From SXVE01 sp036388895 (GTDB taxonomy: Bacteria > Acidobacteriota > Blastocatellia > Pyrinomonadales > Pyrinomonadaceae), in the NCBI GenBank assembly GCA_036388895.1, contig DASVQY010000026.1:1-64000 (forward strand): DNA of 64,000 nucleotides. The letters run 5' to 3'. The notes beneath the pieces were generated by a model. The model was not told the origin of the DNA and ran no database searches. It worked only from the letters and a program-made list of their open reading frames with translations. This document shows, in pieces, positions 7,707 through 15,530 of the stretch; within the stretch, counting starts at the first letter, position 1, and each line of letters starts with the position of its first letter. Position numbers and translations under genes: made by a program.

Positions 7707-7729
7707 CAAACAAAGAAAGATAAAGTTGT

Positions 7730-7799
7730 AACCACGGATTAAGTCGGATTAATATGATAATTATTTTGTTATCCTGTCCGATCAATATAATCTGTGGTT
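7730..7799. repeat. Imperfect intergenic inverted repeat after trpA
   Basis: The outer arms AACCACGGATTA (7730-7741) and TAATCTGTGGTT (7788-7799) pair over 12 bp with one G-U. Inner segments (TCGGAT and ATCC...GTCCGA) pair partly. It has no T tract and is not a typical terminator. It is of a different sequence family from the trpC-trpF repeat. Confidence 0.6.
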
Positions 7800-7824
7800 T
7801 CTTTATTTGTTTAAGGGAAATAAA

Positions 7825-8817
7825 ATGAATAAAAAAATAAAAACCTCAAGTGACGACATCTCGTTCAAAAAACGGTTCGCGGAATTCTTGCCGCCGACGA
7901 TTCGATTAAGGCTGAAAATCGCCGCTGTTTTATTACTATGCTTTATTGTTTTATCGAATCCGGTTTCCGCGCAGGACACAAACGATGATGCTCCAATCAA
8001 AGTCGACACTTTGCTTTTAACAATTCCGCTTACTGTCAGCGACGGAAAGGGACGCAACGTTCCCGGATTAAAAAAGGGGAATTTTACAATTTTTGAAAAT
8101 GGCGAAGAGCAGGATATCGAGCTTTTCTTAAATGAAGAAGCGCCGATGAATGTGGCGATTTTGCTCGATACGAGTTACAGCACCAAAAAAGTTTTAGACA
8201 ACATTCAAAAAGCCGCGCGTGATTTCATCAAAATTCTGCGACCCGAAGATAAAGCCGTAATCGTTACCTTCGATAATCGAACGCTGTTTTTAACCGGGCT
8301 CACTTCCGACCGAAAGATGTTGTCGAATGCTATCAATCAGGCGCGAATCACCGAAACAAACGGTTCGGATATGTACGAGGCGGTTTTCGGCGTAATAAAC
8401 AACCATTTTGCCGCTTTAAAAGGCAGAAAAGCGATTATTGTCTTGACCGACGGAATGGTCACCGGTCGCGGCATTTCCGCGCAGCAAACGCTCGACGCGC
8501 TTCAAAAATCAGACATATTGTTTTATCCGATTATTTTCAAAACGGACGCGAATTCGTGGAGAATGTCGGGCGCGAAAAACACTTCGCCGTTTGAAATCTT
8601 GAAAATTTTGGCGGAAGAAACAGCAGGCAGATTGTATGAAAAAGAAGCTTCGAAATTAAACGAAGCGTTCCGAAGTATCGCCGAAGATTTAAAGAATCAA
8701 TATTTGCTGGGTTTCTACCCGCAAAACTCCGAAAAAGGAAAACCGCTCGGACACGTAAGAGTTGCGGTCGACCGGGCGGGCTTTGTCGTCAGAGCCAAAA
8801 AAAAGTTAAGTTTTTAA
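7825..8817 (+). CDS. VWFA-domain secreted protein (acidobacterial VWFA-related type)
   Basis: A 330-residue exported protein. A hydrophobic stretch (LKIAAVLLLCFIVLSNPVSA) at about residues 31-50 forms an unusually distal signal peptide or anchor. A short beta domain follows (LTVSDGKGRNVPGLKKGNFT), then a von Willebrand A domain with MIDAS motif DTSYS and LTDGMVTGRG. This arrangement is typical of the VWFA-related family common in Acidobacteria; function is unknown, probably protein binding outside the cytoplasm. AGGGA lies 8 nt before the ATG. It is not obviously in an operon with the following DinB gene, although the gap is only 48 nt. Confidence 0.85.
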   Translation: MNKKIKTSSDDISFKKRFAEFLPPTIRLRLKIAAVLLLCFIVLSNPVSAQDTNDDAPIKVDTLLLTIPLTVSDGKGRNVPGLKKGNFTIFENGEEQDIELFLNEEAPMNVAILLDTSYSTKKVLDNIQKAARDFIKILRPEDKAVIVTFDNRTLFLTGLTSDRKMLSNAINQARITETNGSDMYEAVFGVINNHFAALKGRKAIIVLTDGMVTGRGISAQQTLDALQKSDILFYPIIFKTDANSWRMSGAKNTSPFEILKILAEETAGRLYEKEASKLNEAFRSIAEDLKNQYLLGFYPQNSEKGKPLGHVRVAVDRAGFVVRAKKKLSF

Positions 8818-8865
8818 TTTTCTTTGACGGCGCTCCAAGCCTTTTTTAACCTAAAGAATAATTTT

Positions 8866-9390
8866 ATGGATTTTCAACTGTCGCAGGCAATCGAGATACT
8901 TTCTCAAACTCCACAAACCGTTAAATCTTTGCTCGGAAATTTATCGGAAGAATGGGTTTTTAATTCTGAAAGCGAAGAAGGCTGGAGCGCGTTTGATGTG
9001 ATCGGGCATTACATACACGGCGAAGAAACCGATTGGATTCCGCGAGCCGAAATCATTCTGGCGCAAGGCGAAAATTTGAGATTCGAGCCGTTTGACCGTT
9101 TCGCGCAATTAGAAAAATCCGAAGGCAAAACATTTTCCGAATTGCTCGAAACCTTCGCTGAGCTGCGCCGGAAGAATATCGAAATCTTAGAGTCCTGGAA
9201 ATTGACTGAAGATCAACTGAACCTCAAAGGAATTCACCCCGAACTCGGCGAAGTTACGCTCGAACAGCTTCTGGCGACGTGGGTGGTTCACGATTTAACT
9301 CATATCCGTCAAATCGTTTCCGTAATGGCAAAGCAATACGCGGAAAACGTCGGCGAATGGAGAGCTTATCTCTCGATTTTGCAAAGTTAA
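8866..9390 (+). CDS. DinB-family metalloenzyme-like protein
   Basis: A 174-residue four-helix-bundle protein of the DinB/YfiT type. It shows the usual spaced histidines: GHYIHGEETDW in helix 2 and VVHDLTHIRQI in helix 4, which bind a divalent metal in the family. Members include thiol-dependent S-transferases using bacillithiol or mycothiol; the substrate cannot be predicted here. The ATG at 8866 (MDFQLSQAIEIL) fits the family's start better than an upstream start that adds 14 residues. Confidence 0.85.
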   Translation: MDFQLSQAIEILSQTPQTVKSLLGNLSEEWVFNSESEEGWSAFDVIGHYIHGEETDWIPRAEIILAQGENLRFEPFDRFAQLEKSEGKTFSELLETFAELRRKNIEILESWKLTEDQLNLKGIHPELGEVTLEQLLATWVVHDLTHIRQIVSVMAKQYAENVGEWRAYLSILQS

Positions 9391-9475
9391 GATAAAATTA
9401 GCCTCATAATAAAAATTTGTCACCGCATTTTTTTATAAATTTTCAATTGGTTTAAAGACTGATTTAAAAATAATT

Positions 9476-11125
9476 ATGAAAAGAACCATTAAAGCTCCGC
9501 GCGGAGCGGAATTAACTTGTAAAAACTGGCTTTCGGAAGCTGCTTATCGAATGATTCAAAACAATCTCGATTCTGATGTGGCGTTTGATCCCGACAATTT
9601 AATTGTTTACGGCGGACGCGGAAAAGCGGCGCGGAATTGGGAATGTTTCGATGCGATTTTGGAAAGTTTGAAAAACCTCGAAGCCGACGAGACTTTGCTC
9701 GTTCAATCCGGTAAGCCCGTCGGCATTTTCAAAACTCACGCGAACGCGCCGAAAGTTCTGCTGGCAAATTCAAACATCGTTCCGGCTTGGGCGACGCAGG
9801 AGAATTTTGACCGTTGGGAGCGCGAGGGGCTAATTATGTACGGGCAGATGACCGCCGGAAGCTGGATTTACATCGGCACGCAAGGCATTTTGCAGGGCAC
9901 TTATGAAACTTTCGGAAGCCTCGCCAGACAGCACGGATGGGGAAATCTTGCGGGAAAATTTGTTTTGACCGCCGGACTTGGCGAAATGGGCGGCGCACAG
10001 GCGCAGGCGATTACTTTTAACGGCGGCGTCGGTTTGCTCGTTGAAGTTGACCGCTGGCGGATTGATCGAAGATTGCAGTTAAAACAGGTTGATCTCGCAA
10101 CCGAATCTTTAGACGAAGCGTTAAAATCGGTGAAAGAATTTACCGAAAAGCGCGAGGCGAAATCAATCGCGCTTTTGGGGAACGCGGCGAAAGTTCACTG
10201 GCAGATTCTCGAACGCGGAATAATTCCCGATGTCGTTACTGATCAAACTTCGGCGCACGACGTTCTTTTCGGCTACATTCCGCGCGGTCTTTCCGTCGAA
10301 GAAGCAAACAAATTAAGAAAATCAGACCAAACCGAATACGAACGCTGCGCGATGGATTCGATGGCGCGGCACGTCGAGGCAATGCTCGAATTTCAGCGGC
10401 GCGGCGCCGTCGTTTTCGATTACGGCAACAATCTGCGCCAGCGCGCGAAAGACAACGGCGTGGAAAACGCTTTCGATTATCCGGGCTTTGTTCCGGCTTA
10501 TATTCGACCGCTTTTCTGCGAGGGCAAAGGTCCGTTTCGCTGGGTCGCGCTCTCCGGCGAAAAGCGAGACATTTACAAAACCGACGAAGCGATTATGAAT
10601 CTTTTCCCCGAAAACGATCATTTAATTAAATGGCTGACGATGGCGCAAAAGGAAGTCGAATTTCAAGGACTTCCGGCGCGAATCTGCTGGCTCGGCTACG
10701 GCGAACGCGCGAAAGCCGGACTAAAATTAAATGAAATGGTCGCGTCCGGCGAACTCAAAGCGCCAATCGTCATCGGGCGCGACCATCTCGACTGCGGCTC
10801 GGTCGCCTCGCCCAACCGCGAAACTGAAGCGATGAAAGACGGCTCAGACGCCATCGCCGACTGGGTTTATCTCAACGCAATGATAAACGCCGTCGGCGGC
10901 GCAACCTGGGTTTCTCTCCACCACGGCGGCGGAGTCGGCATCGGCTATTCCTTACACGCCGGACAAGTCATCGTCGCCGACGGCACGCCCGAAGCCGCCA
11001 AACGCATCGAAAGAGTTTTAACCACCGATCCCGGAATGGGAATAATTCGCCATGCTGATGCAGGTTATCAGGAAGCGATTGAGTTTGCCGGAAAGAATGA
11101 TGTAAAAATTCCGATGATGAAATAG
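9476..11125 (+). CDS. hutU: Urocanate hydratase
   Basis: HutU converts urocanate to imidazolonepropionate with tightly bound NAD as electrophile. The 549-residue length is normal. Signatures are AGLGEMGGAQAQA (NAD binding), DQTSAHD, ICWLGYGER (active-site Cys region), RDHLDCGSVASPNRETEAM, DGSDAIADW and SLHHGGGVGIGYS. The gene stands alone between a DinB gene and a pseudogene. The partner genes hutG, hutI and hutH lie elsewhere in this window, so the pathway is dispersed rather than in one operon. No HutC or HutP gene was seen. Confidence 0.97.
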   Translation: MKRTIKAPRGAELTCKNWLSEAAYRMIQNNLDSDVAFDPDNLIVYGGRGKAARNWECFDAILESLKNLEADETLLVQSGKPVGIFKTHANAPKVLLANSNIVPAWATQENFDRWEREGLIMYGQMTAGSWIYIGTQGILQGTYETFGSLARQHGWGNLAGKFVLTAGLGEMGGAQAQAITFNGGVGLLVEVDRWRIDRRLQLKQVDLATESLDEALKSVKEFTEKREAKSIALLGNAAKVHWQILERGIIPDVVTDQTSAHDVLFGYIPRGLSVEEANKLRKSDQTEYERCAMDSMARHVEAMLEFQRRGAVVFDYGNNLRQRAKDNGVENAFDYPGFVPAYIRPLFCEGKGPFRWVALSGEKRDIYKTDEAIMNLFPENDHLIKWLTMAQKEVEFQGLPARICWLGYGERAKAGLKLNEMVASGELKAPIVIGRDHLDCGSVASPNRETEAMKDGSDAIADWVYLNAMINAVGGATWVSLHHGGGVGIGYSLHAGQVIVADGTPEAAKRIERVLTTDPGMGIIRHADAGYQEAIEFAGKNDVKIPMMK

Positions 11126-11129
11126 AAAT

Positions 11130-11656
11130 ATGGGAAATTGGTGTTTTGTTTTTAATAGAAAACTTGTAGATGAAAGCACTTTAAGTGAAGGAGAAAAGTC
11201 GGATAGATTTAATGATATTGATGATACTCAACATAATTTATGCCGGGGTTTACCAACCCATCGACACACAGATGGAAACCATTACTGTATTTTACATCTT
11301 CCAAAAAATGATAAAGATGTGGCTGAATTCAGCAAAGTTATGGGGATTTTTTTATTCATGCGCTTTACCGAATTACAAGTTTCTATGGCGAAAGTTGGGA
11401 ACGGGCATTTATTTGGTTTTTTTTAATTTGTCCAATTTTTGCTTTACTTTTTTATTTGTGCGGTTCGTTTGAGAAAGCTTTATTACAAACTTCCGCAGAT
11501 TATCTTTCATATAGCTTACAAGTAATGACCTTGCAAAAACCCGAACCTAAACCTTTGGGATTTTGGACAACTTTAATTTACTCCGTCGAATTAGTTTTAA
11601 CCCCGATTCAACTTGGTCTTCTTGCATTGGCGATTCGGCGAAAGTTTATGCGGTGA
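11130..11656 (+). pseudogene. Remnant of a pentapeptide-type membrane protein (internal deletion plus frameshift)
   Basis: Two parts of one protein are readable in different frames. From ATG 11130 the first frame gives about 70 residues ending HYCILHLPKNDKDVAEFSKV, like the cysteine/histidine segment (YCIFHxP..KD..EF) that precedes pentapeptide repeats in some proteins. From about 11342 another frame reads GDFFIHALYRITSFYGESWE, a hydrophobic helix (FIWFFLICPIFALLFYL), a linker, a second helix (VELVLTPIQLGLLALAI) and the end RRKFMR. The pentapeptide middle is missing. The family match is from memory of such proteins; the frame break itself is certain. Composition is more AT-rich than hutU. Confidence 0.6.
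11624..11656 (+). repeat. Direct repeat copy A (3' end of the pseudogene)
   Basis: A 33-bp sequence beginning GCATTGGCGATTCGGCG, encoding ALAIRRKFMR and a stop in the pseudogene frame. A second copy at 12347-12379 matches 29 of 33 positions. The two copies flank the vapBC pair. Confidence 0.85.
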
Positions 11657-11690
11657 ATTGTGTTAAAATGCGGTTTGCGAGGTGAAATAG

Positions 11691-11924
11691 ATGACATCGG
11701 AAGAAACGTTGTTGGAACAGATCAAAGTTTTGCCGCCGGATTTGAAGCGCGAAGTCGAGCATTTTGTCGAGTTTTTGCAGACAAAGGTTAAAACCGATAA
11801 ACCACGTCGGAGTCTGAAGGGGGCGCTGGCGGATTTGAATATAAATATCACCGATGAAGATATTCGTCAGGCGCGAAATGAAATGTGGCGCGGTTATACC
11901 GAAGATACCGAAGACGAAAAATAG
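11691..11924 (+). CDS. VapB-like antitoxin (DUF2281 type)
   Basis: A 77-residue protein whose N-terminal half (LLEQIKVLPPDLKREVEHFV) matches the short DUF2281 antitoxin family. Its C-terminal part ends in an acidic tail, DIRQARNEMWRGYTEDTEDE, of the kind that binds a PIN toxin. GAGGTG precedes the ATG. The toxin gene starts 3 nt after the stop, the standard order for a type II pair. The antitoxin usually represses its own promoter together with the toxin; no clear operator could be marked. Confidence 0.82.
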   Translation: MTSEETLLEQIKVLPPDLKREVEHFVEFLQTKVKTDKPRRSLKGALADLNINITDEDIRQARNEMWRGYTEDTEDEK

Positions 11925-11927
11925 TTT

Positions 11928-12329
11928 ATGGATGATGTCGTCATTGATACTCACGCTGTGATCTGGTATTTTGCCGACGCGACGCAGCTTTCAAAACCTG
12001 CCGAAACTGCAATTGAAAACGCCGAAGCAAACGGAATCATTTTTGTTTCGGCGATTGCGATTATCGAACTGCTTTATCTGATTGAAAAAGGTAAAATTCC
12101 GCGAGATATTTTAGATTTACTGCGCTACGCTTTAGATGATTCGACAACCGCTTTTCGATTAATTGAAATTAGCCGCGAAATTGCCGACCAAGTTGAAAAT
12201 ATTCCGCGTCCGACTGTTCCTGATATGCCCGACCGCATTATTTCAGCAACCGCTCTGCATCTGAATCTTCCGCTTGTTACCAAAGATAATAAAATTCAGG
12301 CGCTGCAAAATATTCAAACAATTTGGTAG
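11928..12329 (+). CDS. VapC-like PIN-domain toxin
   Basis: A 133-residue PIN ribonuclease. Acidic residues expected at the metal site are present: Asp in VVIDTHAVIWY, Glu in AIIELLYLIEK, Asp in VPDMPDRIISATA, and Asp in LVTKDNKIQ. PIN toxins cleave tRNA or rRNA when freed from the antitoxin. It is paired with the upstream DUF2281 gene. The two-gene module lies between two copies of a 33-bp direct repeat, suggesting it was inserted next to the 3' end of the now broken membrane-protein gene. Confidence 0.88.
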   Translation: MDDVVIDTHAVIWYFADATQLSKPAETAIENAEANGIIFVSAIAIIELLYLIEKGKIPRDILDLLRYALDDSTTAFRLIEISREIADQVENIPRPTVPDMPDRIISATALHLNLPLVTKDNKIQALQNIQTIW

Positions 12330-12346
12330 AAATCCTTTGATTTTCA

Positions 12347-12379
12347 GCATTGGCGATTCGGCGGAAGTTTATGCGATAG
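12347..12379 (+). repeat. Direct repeat copy B (downstream of vapC)
   Basis: Begins GCATTGGCGATTCGGCGG and again reads ALAIRRKFMR-stop, but the frame closes upstream at TGA (12338), so it is not a gene. Matches copy A (11624-11656) at 29 of 33 positions, with one mismatch in the first 29. Confidence 0.85.
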
Positions 12380-12445
12380 TTTCGCGCTCTTGCTGACGAG
12401 TGGGCTTCCGCCTATTTGTGCCAAAATTATAAAAGAAAATAATAG

Positions 12446-12481
12446 GAAAGTCCCGGTGTTGAAATTGACACCGGGACTTTC
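12446..12481 (-). terminator. Hairpin terminator downstream of the 12494-13249 gene
   Basis: A perfect 14-bp stem, GAAAGTCCCGGTGT/ACACCGGGACTTTC, with an 8-nt loop. On the minus strand it starts 13 nt after the stop codon and runs into T-rich sequence. It may also stop transcription coming from vapBC. Confidence 0.78.
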
Positions 12482-12493
12482 GTGGAAAACTTT

Positions 12494-13249
12494 TTATTTT
12501 TTCTCAAGGGCGTTGAGCTGATATTTAACCTCGTTGCCCTGGCTGAACATATAGCCGCTGAAAGGCTGATCGGATTTGTTGCCCAATCTGTTGGGTTCGA
12601 GCGATCCGAAAATCAACTGGTTTTTCGAGTCGTTGATTCGCAGACCGACACCGAGCTCTTTCGAGGCGAATAAATTCAGAGCCTCGCCGTATTCGGCGTC
12701 CATTCCGAGACCGACCTGAAATTTGTCTCCGACTTTGATCGTGCCGAATCCGGCGCGCTCAAACCCTTTATCACTGTGGATTGTGATTCCGGTCGCCGAT
12801 CCGATGCGCTTTCCCGTATTGGCGTCGGGCAATTGGTCGCCGATAACTACGCGGTCAAAGCCGTTTTCGTCCAGAACAAGCATTCCGATAGAGGCTTTTT
12901 GAAGTTTGTCGAAATTATCCCAGTATTGCTGAGCCGCCTTTTCGGGAATTTTATCTTTCCAAGCCGCCAAAGCCTTTGTTTTGTCAGTAAAAACACGATT
13001 TTTCGCCTGCGGAATCGGAGCGCCAATTAACACTCGCTCGCGTCCCTGTTCGTCAACGACGATGATGCCGCGCGTTTTGATGATTTTGTCGGAACTGTCG
13101 GCGATCTCGCTATCCGCAAAGGTGTTTGTGCCGAAAAAAAGAACACATTGCGCCAGCAAAATTACGCCGAAAATCAGATACGTTGCCCGCAGCCTGCGCG
13201 AAAGCGTTTTCACTTCGTTTTGTAAAAAATCGGATGATTGCATGTTCAT
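12494..13249 (-). CDS. Membrane-anchored hypothetical protein
   Basis: Not recognised. The 251-residue protein has a cytoplasmic N-terminus of about 22 residues, one transmembrane helix (ATYLIFGVILLAQCVLFFG) and a periplasmic part. That part contains a recurring pattern of the type 'D..G.eRv.iG': DEQGRERVLIGAPI, DENGFDRVVIGDQL, SDKGFERAGFGTI. This suggests a small repeated beta structure. AGGAGAG lies 8 nt before the ATG. It is divergent from the M19 dipeptidase gene and ends at a strong hairpin, so it is a single-gene unit. No catalytic motif was found. Confidence 0.7.
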   Translation of the reverse strand: MNMQSSDFLQNEVKTLSRRLRATYLIFGVILLAQCVLFFGTNTFADSEIADSSDKIIKTRGIIVVDEQGRERVLIGAPIPQAKNRVFTDKTKALAAWKDKIPEKAAQQYWDNFDKLQKASIGMLVLDENGFDRVVIGDQLPDANTGKRIGSATGITIHSDKGFERAGFGTIKVGDKFQVGLGMDAEYGEALNLFASKELGVGLRINDSKNQLIFGSLEPNRLGNKSDQPFSGYMFSQGNEVKYQLNALEKK

Positions 13250-13381
13250 TTTATTCTCTCCTTTTACTTTGAAATTTGATACGACGGATATCCCTACAAG
13301 CTAACGCGCAAAAGTTTGAGCAAAAGGCTCAGGAACAGTCGGCAGTATCTATGCCGCTTGATGTTCTTGCCCGATAAAGTC

Positions 13382-13410
13382 TTTACAGCGTAAACTAAAC
13401 CTACTTATAT
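13382..13410 (+). promoter_or_regulatory. sigma-70 type promoter of the M19 dipeptidase gene
   Basis: TTTACA (13382-13387) and TTATAT (13405-13410) with a 17-nt spacer. The predicted start lies about 18 nt before the ATG, just ahead of the CTGGAG ribosome site. Confidence 0.5.
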
Positions 13411-13434
13411 TCTGAAAATAATCTGGAGAAAATT

Positions 13435-14748
13435 ATGAAACGATTTTTGTCTGTGCTCGTCGCAGTTGCCATTTTGAGCGCATTTTCGGGTATCGAGGTG
13501 ATTGCGCAAAAACTTTCGGATGATGCAGCACTCGTTGAAAAAGCGAAAAAGATTCACCGGGATGTGGTTACGCTTGATACGCACGTTGATATTAATACGG
13601 CGAATTTTACCGAAAAGGTTAATTATACGCAGGATTTGCCGGTACAGGTAGATCTGCAGAAAATGCGGAAAGGCGGATTGGACGTGGCGTGGCTGATTGT
13701 TTACACCGGGCAGGGCGAATTGACGGAAGATGGTTATAAAAAAGCGTATGCGAATGCAATTGATAAATTTGAGGCGATTCACCGCTTAACCGGGAAAATT
13801 GCGCCCGAGCAGATCGGGTTGGCTTTGACTTCCGAAGATGCCCGGCGGCTCGTTAAATCCGGAAAGCTCGTGGCGATGATCGGCGTGGAAAACGGTTATC
13901 CGATTGGAATGGATTTGAGCCGCATTAAGGAATTTGCGGATCGCGGGGCGCGTTATATGTCGCTCGCGCATAACGGACACAGTCAGCTTGCTGATTCAAA
14001 TACAGGCGAAAGAGACAACAAATGGATGCATAACGGTTTGAGCGAGCTCGGCAAAAAAGCAATTGTCGAGATGAACAAATGGGGCATTATGATTGACCTT
14101 TCGCATCCGTCGAAACAGGCGAATATTCAAACGCTGCAATTAACAAAAGCGCCGGTTATCGCTTCGCATTCTTCGGCGCGGGCGCTCGCCGACCACAGCC
14201 GCAACCTCGACGATGAACAGCTCGAATTAATCAAAAAGAACGGCGGCGTGGTGCAGGCGGTCGCGTTTCGCGGTTACGTCAATACGGAAAAAAGCGCGTT
14301 GCGCTCGAAAATGACGAATGAAGTTTTGAAGGAACTTGCCGAAAATGAAGGCTTCAAAATTTTAGAGCGGGAAGATGCGATGAAGCTGCCTGAAACCGAG
14401 CGAGCTGAATATGGCGCAAAACTCACGGCTTTTCGCACGAAAATGAGACCGGTTATCAACGAGCGTTTGAAAACATCGGCGCCCGATGTTAACGTCAAAG
14501 ACTTCGTTGATCACATTGATTATCTGGTGAAAAAAATCGGCATTGATCACGTCGGCATCAGCTCGGATTTCGACGGCGGCGGCGGTGTCGAAGGCTGGGA
14601 CGACGCTTCCGAAACTTTCAACGTCACGCTTGAACTCGTTCGTCGCGGCTATACGAAAAAACAAATCGAAAAACTCTGGAGCGGAAATCTTCTGCGCGTT
14701 CTCGATGAAGTTCAGAAGGTTGCCAAAAAAATGCAAAGACAAGGTTAA
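13435..14748 (+). CDS. Membrane dipeptidase (peptidase family M19)
   Basis: A 437-residue exported zinc dipeptidase related to renal dipeptidase. A signal peptide (MKRFLSVLVAVAILSAFSG...AQ) is followed by the metal motif THVD (His50, Asp52), then the bridging-Glu region MIGVENGYPIG, SLAHNGHSQLADS, MIDLSHPS, ASHSSARALADHSRNLDD and GISSDFDGGGG. Family members hydrolyse dipeptides, some with D-residues, in the periplasm or at the surface. CTGGAGAAAATT precedes the ATG. It is convergent with the glycine-zipper gene, with a shared terminator between them. Confidence 0.92.
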   Translation: MKRFLSVLVAVAILSAFSGIEVIAQKLSDDAALVEKAKKIHRDVVTLDTHVDINTANFTEKVNYTQDLPVQVDLQKMRKGGLDVAWLIVYTGQGELTEDGYKKAYANAIDKFEAIHRLTGKIAPEQIGLALTSEDARRLVKSGKLVAMIGVENGYPIGMDLSRIKEFADRGARYMSLAHNGHSQLADSNTGERDNKWMHNGLSELGKKAIVEMNKWGIMIDLSHPSKQANIQTLQLTKAPVIASHSSARALADHSRNLDDEQLELIKKNGGVVQAVAFRGYVNTEKSALRSKMTNEVLKELAENEGFKILEREDAMKLPETERAEYGAKLTAFRTKMRPVINERLKTSAPDVNVKDFVDHIDYLVKKIGIDHVGISSDFDGGGGVEGWDDASETFNVTLELVRRGYTKKQIEKLWSGNLLRVLDEVQKVAKKMQRQG

Positions 14749-14794
14749 TGCTTTAATGACATCAATCAGGAAGTAATTCTCAAACAATATTTAT

Positions 14795-14840
14795 ATAAAG
14801 AAAAACCGTGAAGCTTTAACACTTCACGGTTTTTCTTTAT
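14795..14840. terminator. Bidirectional terminator between convergent genes
   Basis: A perfect 19-bp inverted repeat (14795-14813 and 14822-14840) with an 8-nt loop; the core is CCGTGAAG/CTTCACGG flanked by A- and T-runs. It serves the M19 gene on the plus strand and the glycine-zipper gene on the minus strand. Confidence 0.92.
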
Positions 14841-14857
14841 AAAATGTCTGAGACAGA

Positions 14858-15211
14858 TTAATATCTTTTGACTCTGACGTATTTTTTCTTTTTCGGTCTG
14901 ACTTTGTAAGTGTAAAGAGCCGAACCGCCCAAACCGGTTGCGCCGCCGATCAAAGCGCCTTTTTTGCCGCCGATCAATCCGCCCAAAAGCGCGCCCGCGC
15001 CGGTTCCGATTGCCATATTAACCCGGTTGCGGTGACGACGATAAAAGCTCGGTTTTTTGGTTCTGACATAATAAACCCGCCCGTTTTTACCGACAACGCG
15101 CCGGGCGTATGCTTTTTGCTGCGCTTCAGCCGAAACCGGCAGCATCATCGGCATTAATCCGGCGACCAACACCATCATGATAAGTGCAATTAAAGATTTT
15201 TTCATTTTCAT
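14858..15211 (-). CDS. Secreted glycine-zipper protein
   Basis: A 117-residue protein with a signal peptide ending near SAEAQQ. A basic segment (YARRVVGKNGRVYYVRTKK) precedes a glycine zipper (GTGAGALLGGLIGGKKGALI, then GGATGLG) and a very basic C-terminus, RPKKKKYVRVKRY. Glycine-zipper envelope proteins often insert in or bridge membranes; no specific function is known. AGGGA lies upstream of the ATG. A near-perfect sigma-54 promoter at 15281-15299 implies activation by an enhancer-binding protein. Confidence 0.75.
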   Translation of the reverse strand: MKMKKSLIALIMMVLVAGLMPMMLPVSAEAQQKAYARRVVGKNGRVYYVRTKKPSFYRRHRNRVNMAIGTGAGALLGGLIGGKKGALIGGATGLGGSALYTYKVRPKKKKYVRVKRY

Positions 15212-15280
15212 ACTTTTCCCTATTATGAATTTACTTATTGCAAAATCAGCTTTTGCTTAATTCACACAACACGGAACAGT

Positions 15281-15299
15281 AAGCAATTACGGTGCCACA
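15281..15299 (-). promoter_or_regulatory. Strong candidate sigma-54 promoter of the glycine-zipper gene
   Basis: On the minus strand TGTGGCACCGTAATTGCTT contains TGGCAC-N5-TTGCT, a match at every key position, with GG and GC 10 nt apart. The start near 15272 leaves a leader of about 60 nt. The rest of the 319-bp gap (15212-15530) shows no gene, only the terminator of the next gene at its right end. Confidence 0.75.
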
Positions 15300-15462
15300 A
15301 AAGCAGCTCGAATATGAACTGTTTTATCTCAATTTACAAACAACTCGGTAGCGATTTCGTGCAATCCGTGTTCTATTTGGTGCGTTTTTCAAGATTAAGT
15401 AACAAACTCTGTTCACGGTGTTTACACAAAGCTCAATTAATCATTCTCGAATACTGAAAATA

Positions 15463-15488
15463 AAAAAGAGGCTCATTAAACCTCTTCT
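15463..15488 (-). terminator. Weak terminator after the 15531-16454 gene
   Basis: On the minus strand a short stem AAGAGG/CCTCTT (15481-15486 with 15466-15471) with a 9-nt loop is followed by a run of T. It ends the sigma/anti-sigma/secreted-protein cassette. Confidence 0.6.
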
Positions 15489-15530
15489 TTATCTCACTTT
15501 TTATATTTTTGTAATTTGCGCTTTCGGCTT

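Noticed and set aside
13334..13350. GG-N10-GC spacing resembling a sigma-54 promoter (GGCAGTATCTATGC)
   Set aside because: The -24 element lacks TGG and the -12 lacks TTGC; a good sigma-70 promoter lies just downstream.
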